From Saprospiraceae bacterium (GTDB taxonomy: Bacteria > Bacteroidota > Bacteroidia > Chitinophagales > Saprospiraceae), in NCBI GenBank assembly GCA_016716185.1, contig JADJWV010000002.1:534501-598500 (forward strand): a stretch of 64,000 nucleotides of DNA, given 5' to 3'. This document shows, one piece after another, positions 58,227 to 64,000 of the stretch; the first letter of the stretch is position 1; each line of letters opens with the position of its first letter. The notes below the pieces were generated by a model, which saw nothing but the letters and a program-made list of their open reading frames with translations, did no database searches and was not told the DNA's origin. The position numbers were made by a program, and so were the translations under genes.

Positions 58227-58877
58227 CTAATAGCGTTTATGCCATCTTTTTTGCTTTTTGTTTTTCCATTTGCTGCGCCAGTCGTCAAAGCGGTTGGTGA
58301 TGTCGTCAAATTCTTCTTCGACTTTATCGGCGATGTTTTGGATGTTGATGGGTTTGCCTTTCATGGACAAACGATCGGAGGGACTGATGGCTTCGGGTAA
58401 AACGAACATCATGATCAGGTAGAGGATGATTCCGAATCCCCAGAAGCCGAAGAAAACAAAAGCTACGCGGACCCAGGTTGGATCTTCAATTCCGAAATAG
58501 TGGGCGATTCCAGAGCACACACCGGCAATTTTTTTATCGTAAGGATCTTTAAATAATCGTTTTCCGGTATAATAATTCCAGGATGCATCTCCAGGAGGAA
58601 CTTCATTGTTATCTGTGGTGTCGGCCATATTTTCTGCGGTGCCCATGACGGCAATCATTTTATCGACGTGTTCGATGTTGAGAATTTTTTGGCCGGCTAA
58701 ATATTCGTGAAACAATTCGGCAATACGGGATTCAATGTCCTGCATGATTTCCTTATGTCCCTCCGAACGACTAAAGTGCCTGTCGAGTCTTGACAAATAA
58801 TTATCGAGCTTGTGAAAAGCATCCTCGTTGATTGAGAATGGATATCCTCCTACGTTGATGTATTGAATTTTATTCAT
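58227..58877 (-). CDS. PspC-domain membrane protein
   Basis: 216 residues. Region 1-~95 is a helical cytosolic domain with 'MQDIESRIAELFHEYL' and 'EHVDKMIAVMGTAENM', the usual N-terminal partner of PspC in Bacteroidota. Residues ~105-165 are the PspC domain: 'KRLFKDPYDKKIAGVCSGIAHYFGIEDPTWVRVAFVFFGFWGFGIILYLIMMFVLPE'. A basic C-terminal tail ('FDDWRSKWKNKKQKRWHKRY') follows. PspC proteins respond to envelope stress, but here no PspA/F genes are near. It overlaps the padR 3' end by 8 bases, forming a small operon that PadR is likely to regulate. Confidence 0.92.
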   Translation of the reverse strand: MNKIQYINVGGYPFSINEDAFHKLDNYLSRLDRHFSRSEGHKEIMQDIESRIAELFHEYLAGQKILNIEHVDKMIAVMGTAENMADTTDNNEVPPGDASWNYYTGKRLFKDPYDKKIAGVCSGIAHYFGIEDPTWVRVAFVFFGFWGFGIILYLIMMFVLPEAISPSDRLSMKGKPINIQNIADKVEEEFDDITNRFDDWRSKWKNKKQKRWHKRY

Positions 58878-59214
58878 TTTCTGATTTGTTTTGAATGGAT
58901 AGATTTACACAATTTACAAAATGCAACCAACTTTCGAGCAAAGTTTGCAATGCTTGTTTTCCGGTTTCGGTGATGGTAAAATATTTTCTCGGCGGACCCG
59001 ATTGCGATTCTCTCCAATGATATTCGAGGTAACCGTTGTTTTTCAGTCTGCTCAAAATAGGGTACAAAGTTCCTTCGACTACGATCAGTTCGGAGGTTCT
59101 GAGTTTCTGAATGATGTCTGAAGGGTAAACGGCTTCTTTATCGATTATGCTCAGAATGCACATTTCCAGGATTCCTTTTTTCATTTGGGCTATGGCATTG
59201 TCTGTTTTCATCAT
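58870..59214 (-). CDS. PadR-family transcriptional regulator
   Basis: Winged-helix repressor. From ATG 59214, 114 residues: 'AIAQMKKGILEMCILSIIDKEAVYPSDIIQKLR', 'LIVVEGTLYPILSRLKNNGYLEYHWRESQSGPPRKYFTITETGKQAL' is the PadR signature with the EGTLYPxLxRL recognition helix, followed by a short C-terminal helix. The product of such padR-pspC pairs is thought to control its own operon. The start follows a TATATTTG box by four bases, with a palindrome over the -33 element. A frame reaching 59238 starts upstream of the box and is rejected. Confidence 0.93.
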   Translation of the reverse strand: MMKTDNAIAQMKKGILEMCILSIIDKEAVYPSDIIQKLRTSELIVVEGTLYPILSRLKNNGYLEYHWRESQSGPPRKYFTITETGKQALQTLLESWLHFVNCVNLSIQNKSENE

Positions 59215-59218
59215 GGTG

Positions 59219-59257
59219 CAAATATAAAGCATAAACAAGTACTATGCAATACATAGT
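59219..59257 (-). promoter_or_regulatory. padR promoter and palindromic operator
   Basis: On the reverse strand TTG (59249-59247), 20 bases, TATATTTG (59226-59219) makes a consensus promoter. The inverted repeat ACTATG-CAATA-CATAGT (59241-59257) covers the -33 element and resembles PadR operators (ATG...CAT core). It predicts autorepression; the ATG four bases past the -7 box also predicts a near-leaderless mRNA. Confidence 0.65.
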
Positions 59258-59411
59258 TCTAAATTATACACAATAATCGACGAACTTTTCGATTTTATCG
59301 CTGAACACGCTTCGAATCTGTTTAAATAACTAATTTAATTTCAATGAGTTAATTCAGAATTCCGGGAAGAAAAACGAAACTTGAGCATTTTCCTTTATTT
59401 TTGGAACTTCC

Positions 59412-60278
59412 ATGGAAAACGGATCCCGCCACTTTATTTTTATCATCAACCCCAATTCGGGGAGTCGCCGGATGTTGGATTGGGAAAAGCTGATCTCTAA
59501 GGTTTTGGCTCCCGAAACTTACGAAATTCTCTATACCAGATACGCAGGACACAGTCACAGTATCCTAGCGCAATACTCAGCCCGGCCCGATCTCTGTGTC
59601 GTTGCTGTAGGTGGAGATGGAACGGTGAGTGAACTCATCCCGGTGCTGATGAAAATGCAGGTTGGACTTGGAATTGTGCCTACGGGTTCGGGAAATGGCC
59701 TGGCCAGACATTTAAGAATACCCATGAAGCCTATCGGTGCCATACAAAGACTGAGAAGGGGAAGTATCAATCCTATGGATGTTTTTAAAGTTAACGAGAA
59801 ATATTGTTGCAATACATGTGGTATAGGTTTCAGTGCGATGGTCACTCAATATTTCGGCAGGGATGGCAATCGCGGATTTTGGAATTATTTCAAACTTGCC
59901 TTTACGCTGCATAAACAAAGCCGGACTTTTGAAGTGGAGATCAACGGAGAACTCTTCAAAGATGTTTGGGCCGTTGAAATCGCCAACTCTTCACAATTGG
60001 GAAACAACGCGGTGGTGAGTCCGCTGGCATCTGTCAATGATGGCATCATGGATGTATTGGTTTTAAAAAAACCTAAAATGTGGCAATCGCCCTACATGAT
60101 CTTTATGGTGTTCAGTAAAAACATTTTAAGATCCGGTTTCAGTCAGTATCGCAGAGCGGAGTCTGTTGCAGTTCAATTGAAAGAAGAACAGCCTTATCAT
60201 ATCGATGGAGATTATCAGGGATCCTGTCAACAGCTGGAAGTACAATTGTTACCAGCTGCTTTGCAAATTATAACATAA
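59412..60278 (+). CDS. Diacylglycerol/lipid kinase family protein
   Basis: 288 residues with the DAGK catalytic domain: 'FIINPNSGSRR', the nucleotide loop 'VVAVGGDGTVSELIPVLM', 'LGIVPTGSGNGLARHLRIPMKPI', and the C-terminal beta-sandwich domain with 'IANSSQLGNNAVVSPLASVNDGIMDVLVL' and 'HIDGDYQGSCQQLEVQLLP'. This is the YegS/DgkB layout; the lipid substrate (diacylglycerol, phosphatidylglycerol or a sphingoid base) is not known. In Bacteroidota, sphingolipid kinases of this type occur, but no sphingolipid gene is nearby. The ROK gene follows seven bases later in the same operon. Confidence 0.9.
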   Translation: MENGSRHFIFIINPNSGSRRMLDWEKLISKVLAPETYEILYTRYAGHSHSILAQYSARPDLCVVAVGGDGTVSELIPVLMKMQVGLGIVPTGSGNGLARHLRIPMKPIGAIQRLRRGSINPMDVFKVNEKYCCNTCGIGFSAMVTQYFGRDGNRGFWNYFKLAFTLHKQSRTFEVEINGELFKDVWAVEIANSSQLGNNAVVSPLASVNDGIMDVLVLKKPKMWQSPYMIFMVFSKNILRSGFSQYRRAESVAVQLKEEQPYHIDGDYQGSCQQLEVQLLPAALQIIT

Positions 60279-60284
60279 ACAGAA

Positions 60285-61187
60285 ATGAGTCATTATTTGA
60301 TCGGTATAGATCTGGGCGGCACTAAAATTGAAGCCGCACTGATTGATGTGGAAGCTTCACTGCGCATCGTCGAAAGACTTCGACTTCCTACGGAAGCCGA
60401 TAAAGGATACGACCATATTCTTTCTCAAATTCAAAAATTGCTGAATTCACTTACCAGTAAATACGAATTGCATCCGGATCATATTGGGATCGGCACTCCG
60501 GGCATTATCGATAAAGAAACGCAGCTGATCAAGAACAGCAACACCCTGGGACTTATCGGAAGACCCATGCAAAAAGATCTCGAAAAAATATTGGGCTATG
60601 AAGTTCGCATGGCCAACGACGCCAATTGTTTTGCCATGGCGGAAGCCCTGCATGGTGCCGTACCTGAATTTTTATCCAATCCCGAAGTTGTTTTTGGAGT
60701 GATCATGGGCACGGGAGTTGGTTCCGGAATTGTAGTTCGAGGAAAAGTCATTCATGGAAAACATGGCATTGGCGGAGAATGGGGCCACAACATTCTCGAT
60801 CCATCCGGCGACTCTTGTTATTGCGGAAAGAAAGGATGCGTGGAAACATTTATTTCTGGTCCGGCCTGTGAAAAGTATTATCAAAAAGTAAGTGGCGAGC
60901 ATTTGCCGATGGCCGAAATTTATCATCGCTACCAGCAAGGAGAAAATTTTGCTGCAGAGACTATTGAAAGACTGATGCATTTTTTTGGCAAAGCCATGGC
61001 AACTGTGATCAACATCATCGATCCCGACATCGTTGTACTGGGTGGCGGACTCGGCAATCTCGATGTGCTCTACGACCGGGGCAGAGAAGAAATCAAACCC
61101 TATGTTTTTAATTACGAATTAAAAACCATGTTTGTCAAACCTAAACTTGGAGATAGTGCCGGTGTGGTGGGGGCGGCGTTGTTGTAA
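60285..61187 (+). CDS. ROK-family protein, probable glucokinase/sugar kinase
   Basis: 300 residues. ATP/substrate motifs: 'LIGIDLGGTKIEAALID', 'HIGIGTPGIIDKETQLIKNSNTLGL', 'MANDANCFAMAEAL' (catalytic Asp), 'VIMGTGVGSGIVVRGKVIHGKHGIGGEWGH' and the ROK zinc motif 'CYCGKKGCVETFISG', then 'DPDIVVLGGGLGNLDVLYDRGREEI'. The HIGGEWGH and zinc residues suit a sugar kinase rather than a repressor; no DNA-binding domain is present. Specific sugar is unknown. Co-transcribed with the lipid kinase (6-base gap). Confidence 0.92.
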   Translation: MSHYLIGIDLGGTKIEAALIDVEASLRIVERLRLPTEADKGYDHILSQIQKLLNSLTSKYELHPDHIGIGTPGIIDKETQLIKNSNTLGLIGRPMQKDLEKILGYEVRMANDANCFAMAEALHGAVPEFLSNPEVVFGVIMGTGVGSGIVVRGKVIHGKHGIGGEWGHNILDPSGDSCYCGKKGCVETFISGPACEKYYQKVSGEHLPMAEIYHRYQQGENFAAETIERLMHFFGKAMATVINIIDPDIVVLGGGLGNLDVLYDRGREEIKPYVFNYELKTMFVKPKLGDSAGVVGAALL

Positions 61188-61302
61188 ATGGGAAGATTGA
61201 AAATTATAATATTTATCTTTTTAGAATGGAATAAAATTTAAACAGTCAAACAGAAATGTTGGGCTTACTGCAATAGTTAACAGATTCAAATTTTAAGAGG
61301 CG

Positions 61303-62820
61303 GTGAAGTATATAGTATTGATCATTTGTTTAATTCTCAAAGGCGAATGCCGTATATATTCTCAAAATAATTTACAACCAGATGCAATTTGGAAAATTGG
61401 CGATAAGAATATCAGCCAGAATGGTAACGAATTATATGGTACTGAATTTTTCTATTTTGAAAGTAAGCAATTGTTAAGACAATTCAGCCCGGTATTTGAA
61501 GAATCCACATGGTCATATTCCTGTATCTCTGGAAATGCAGGTTTAATATTGTATTCAAATGGGATGAGCATTTTTAATAGAAATCTTGAAATAATGGAAA
61601 ATGGGGACTCCATAAACCCTGGCGAAGTCCATGATATAAACAGCCCTGGTGGCTATCCAATAACTAATGGAATGTTTTCAGTTTTTAGGCCTGGAAAGGA
61701 TACAAAAGAAATTGATATTATTCATATAGGGATTGAACTACCACGTGGGATTTATGAAAATTGTCCTGGTGCATTTTTGTACCAAACACGTATTGATAGA
61801 AATGCAAACGGTGGACTGGGCAGAGTAATTTTTAAAAATCGAATTATTGCGTGGGGTCCATTTAAAGATAGTGGATTGGCCGCATGCAGGCATGCGAATG
61901 GAAGGGATTGGTGGTTTGCCATAAATCCATGCAATGATTCTTTGAACGTTTTTTTATTAGGACCAGAGGGTCCTATATTTCATCACGTAGATTCCATTAG
62001 CATCCCATTTGGTTATCCAAATTGTCAGGCCGTTTTCAGTCCTGATGGAAATTTTTTCGCGTTACATACTTTTAGTAAAGAAAAGAGTGAAGTGCATCTG
62101 CTTGATTTCGATCGCTGCACCGGTCGTTTTAGCAATCATAGGGTTTGGTATTACTATGATCCTACTAAACTGGATCCCCCACATCAACCTACGGTTGGAG
62201 TTGCCATACCTGAAAATTCCCAATTTATGTATATCATATCCCGGGAGAAAGTTCATCAATATGATCTTTGGGCGGAAAATATACCGGCATCAGATCAGGT
62301 GGTTGCTGTCTATGATGGTTATATGGATAAATATGCCCCTACCGTGTTTTCGTATGCGCATTTAGCTCCGGATGGTAAAATTTATATAGTAGGCCGCTCG
62401 ACCTTATTTAAAATACATGTTATTGATCAACCTGATTTAAAGGGATTAGCCTGTAATGTAAAACAACATTCAATTGATCTTACCTTCCCCAACTCATTTA
62501 ATATCCCGTATTTCCCTTATTTTAGGTTGGGACGAGAAGAAGGTAGTATGTGTGATAGTTTAATTACTTCCACAAACCAATCTTTTCAATACAAGCATGT
62601 TAAAGTTTACCCAAATCCAGCTTCTAACGAAATTTATTTTTCAAATTTTGGGGGAGATTTTAAAACTATTAATTTAATGGATATTCATGGCAGGAAAATT
62701 TTAATCACGGTTAAAAGATATAATTCTATTGATATTTCCGGAGTTGAACCAGGAATATATTTTTTACAATTTGTAACCCAAGGGAAAATTCAACAAATTG
62801 AGAAAATCATCATCAACTAG
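61303..62820 (+). CDS. Secreted protein with T9SS type A sorting domain
   Basis: 505 residues starting at a GTG (61303); no ATG is in frame near. Signal peptide 'VKYIVLIICLILKGECRIYSQ'. The body (~25-410) is a beta-propeller-like region: 'LIPFILYSNGMSIFNRN'-type blades such as 'GNAGLILYSNGMSIFNRNL', 'GMFSVFRPGKDTKEIDIIHIG', 'NCQAVFSPDGNFFALHTFSK', 'QFMYIISREKVHQYDL' and 'FSYAHLAPDGKIYIVGRS'. It ends in a Por-secretion tail ('VKVYPNPASNEIYFSNFGG...GIYFLQFVTQGKIQQIEKIII'). Such proteins are common and of unknown role in this phylum. GTG start and AT-rich upstream region give no clear promoter box. Confidence 0.83.
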   Translation: MKYIVLIICLILKGECRIYSQNNLQPDAIWKIGDKNISQNGNELYGTEFFYFESKQLLRQFSPVFEESTWSYSCISGNAGLILYSNGMSIFNRNLEIMENGDSINPGEVHDINSPGGYPITNGMFSVFRPGKDTKEIDIIHIGIELPRGIYENCPGAFLYQTRIDRNANGGLGRVIFKNRIIAWGPFKDSGLAACRHANGRDWWFAINPCNDSLNVFLLGPEGPIFHHVDSISIPFGYPNCQAVFSPDGNFFALHTFSKEKSEVHLLDFDRCTGRFSNHRVWYYYDPTKLDPPHQPTVGVAIPENSQFMYIISREKVHQYDLWAENIPASDQVVAVYDGYMDKYAPTVFSYAHLAPDGKIYIVGRSTLFKIHVIDQPDLKGLACNVKQHSIDLTFPNSFNIPYFPYFRLGREEGSMCDSLITSTNQSFQYKHVKVYPNPASNEIYFSNFGGDFKTINLMDIHGRKILITVKRYNSIDISGVEPGIYFLQFVTQGKIQQIEKIIIN

Positions 62821-63054
62821 GCTCAGCTGATTAGTAAAGAGAATTAGATTTTGTAATTTACGCATATAAATTTATAAATACATATCGGTATTAAGGTCTT
62901 GCCAAAAGGACAACCAATTTTCCAAACCGTTTATTTTAATCTGATCTCATACCACGCCTTTTTATTCCGGCTCAATGTTTTGTTATTTTTTATTAAATCT
63001 TTAATTTTTCAGAATTTTATAAGAGTATTGGCGTTTGTATATCAAAACCAAATC

Positions 63055-64000
63055 ATGAATAAAATACTGATCCCAATGATGGTATTGAATGTAGCCAGCC
63101 TGGATGCCCAGGTCGTATCCAACCAAATAAAAGAAGTCACCGTTTTTCTTCAGGGAGCACAGATCTACCGATCCCTTGAATTGAAGCTGGCAGCAGGCGA
63201 ACAGGAGTTGCGCATCAAGGGCCTGGCCACACAACTGGATCCCAACAGCATACAGCTGAGGGCAGCAGGTGATGTTGTTTTGTTGGGTGTCAGGCATGAA
63301 CTCAACTATATTAACGAGCGCAAAAGCGCAGCAGAAGAATTGATCAAAAAGAAGGAGCAGTTGAAAGACGATCTCAGTAAACTCCAGCAAAACAGTTACA
63401 TCCTTCAATTTGAGAAAAACCTTTTGTTGAAAAATCAGGCGCAGGTTGTTGGAGTTCCTAATTCCAATACCAAATTAGAAGACCTGAAGACTTTGATGGA
63501 ATTCCACAAATTGAAATTGACAGAATTGCTGCCGAAAATCTCGGAAGCTGAAAAGAAAGAAAAAGCAGTAATTTCTGAAATTGAAAAAATAGAGAAGCAA
63601 ATCGCTGAATTGCAATCAACGCAACAACCCAGCAGCGAGATCGTGTTGAATCTTTTAACCAAAACGGCCGGAACTCAAGCGTTTCAACTGAGTTATTATG
63701 TGTACGATGCACGTTGGGAAATGCGCTACGATATCCAGGTAAAAGATATTCAATCGCCATTGGATATTAGCTATAAAGCAAATGTTTATCAAAACAGCGG
63801 TGAAGACTGGAAGAATGTCAAATTGCAATTATCAACCGCTAATCCGCTGGAAAGAGGAGACCGTCCGGTATTGCATCCCTGGTATCTGAGAAATCAGCCT
63901 CCGGTTGTTTATCAGCATAAAAGATCGGCACCCGAAGTTGTTCAAAATCAGGCTGCAGACATGATGCAAGCTGCTGGTGGTGTAGAACAATATACACAGG
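63055..64000 (+). CDS. MuiA-like DUF4140/DUF4139 protein, N-terminal part (runs off right edge)
   Basis: Open frame of at least 315 residues from ATG 63055 to the window end. Signal peptide-like start 'MNKILIPMMVLNVASLDAQ', then DUF4140 ('VVSNQIKEVTVFLQGAQIYRSLELKLAAGEQELRIKGLATQLDPNSIQLRAAGDVVLLGVRHELNY'), a coiled-coil region of ~90 residues ('EELIKKKEQLKDDLSKLQQN' and 'EAEKKEKAVISEIEKIEKQIAEL'), and the start of DUF4139 ('FQLSYYVYDARWEMRYDIQVKDIQSPLDISYKANVYQNSGEDWKNVKLQLSTANP'). MuiA-type proteins were first named for a mucoidy effect; the mechanism is unknown. The C-terminus lies beyond the window. Confidence 0.9.
   Translation, partial: MNKILIPMMVLNVASLDAQVVSNQIKEVTVFLQGAQIYRSLELKLAAGEQELRIKGLATQLDPNSIQLRAAGDVVLLGVRHELNYINERKSAAEELIKKKEQLKDDLSKLQQNSYILQFEKNLLLKNQAQVVGVPNSNTKLEDLKTLMEFHKLKLTELLPKISEAEKKEKAVISEIEKIEKQIAELQSTQQPSSEIVLNLLTKTAGTQAFQLSYYVYDARWEMRYDIQVKDIQSPLDISYKANVYQNSGEDWKNVKLQLSTANPLERGDRPVLHPWYLRNQPPVVYQHKRSAPEVVQNQAADMMQAAGGVEQYTQ

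Overview
The window comes from a member of the Bacteroidota, most likely an environmental lineage near Saprospiria; the phylum is firm, the class is an inference. The evidence is: several secreted proteins ending in type IX secretion (T9SS) sorting domains, both type A (Por-secretion tail) and type B (gliding-motility/CHU_C); the Bacteroidota promoter form TTTG-N20-TAnnTTTG seen upstream of guaB, mntR and others; almost no Shine-Dalgarno sequences; roughly 40% GC; and a split purS/purQ.

Layout. 1-7.1 kb: N-terminal part of a large secreted protein (reverse strand, runs off the left edge), a DUF1801 protein, a periplasmic isoaspartyl peptidase, an NlpC/P60 lipoprotein, an omega-amidase-like nitrilase, the prs-rplY pair and a SET-domain protein. 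7.1-11.6 kb: a CNNM/CorC-type transporter, lptC and a CHU_C surface protein. 11.8-16.4 kb: pssA-purS-rsmI, then an MBOAT/AlgX-like O-acetylation pair. 16.4-19.5 kb: nitroreductase and a DtxR/MntR-regulated metal-uptake locus without a permease. 19.7-27.2 kb: VIT-domain secreted protein, lipoprotein, tadA, guaB, a VOC protein and a 7TMR-DISM adenylate cyclase. 27.6-38.6 kb: tRNA-Leu(CAG), metG, two large surface proteins, fumC and an M16 peptidase. 38.6-47.9 kb: a truncated secreted-protein remnant, DUF3817, an alpha/beta hydrolase, topoisomerase IV subunit A, two small exported proteins, tsaE, ald and a polyprenyl diphosphate synthase. 48.3-64 kb: membrane protein-purQ, a DsbD-like reductase, an ALDH-mlaE-mlaF operon, a frameshifted T9SS protein, padR-pspC, a lipid kinase, a ROK kinase, another T9SS protein and the start of a MuiA/DUF4139 protein.

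Most genes are housekeeping or cell-envelope genes. I see no phage, CRISPR array, complete transposon or recognised defence system. The most unusual signal is in the gaps between genes. At least four gaps (30.0-30.6, 40.45-40.72, 46.6-46.9 and 52.7-53.45 kb) carry mixtures of the same parts: arrays with an 8-bp or 7-bp period, inverted repeats of 50-58 bp bounded by TCCCGA...TCGGGA, and a 16-bp palindrome ACKAAC-N4-GTTAGT. Several are attached directly to a stop codon, and period-7/8 sequence recurs in most long convergent gaps. A separate 132-bp inverted-repeat element sits between lptC and the CorC-type gene.

Start codons were often moved downstream of the longest possible frame, to ATG codons that give a clean signal peptide or sit behind a TAnnTTTG box; this is stated in each entry. 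Homology calls come from reading motifs, not from database searches.
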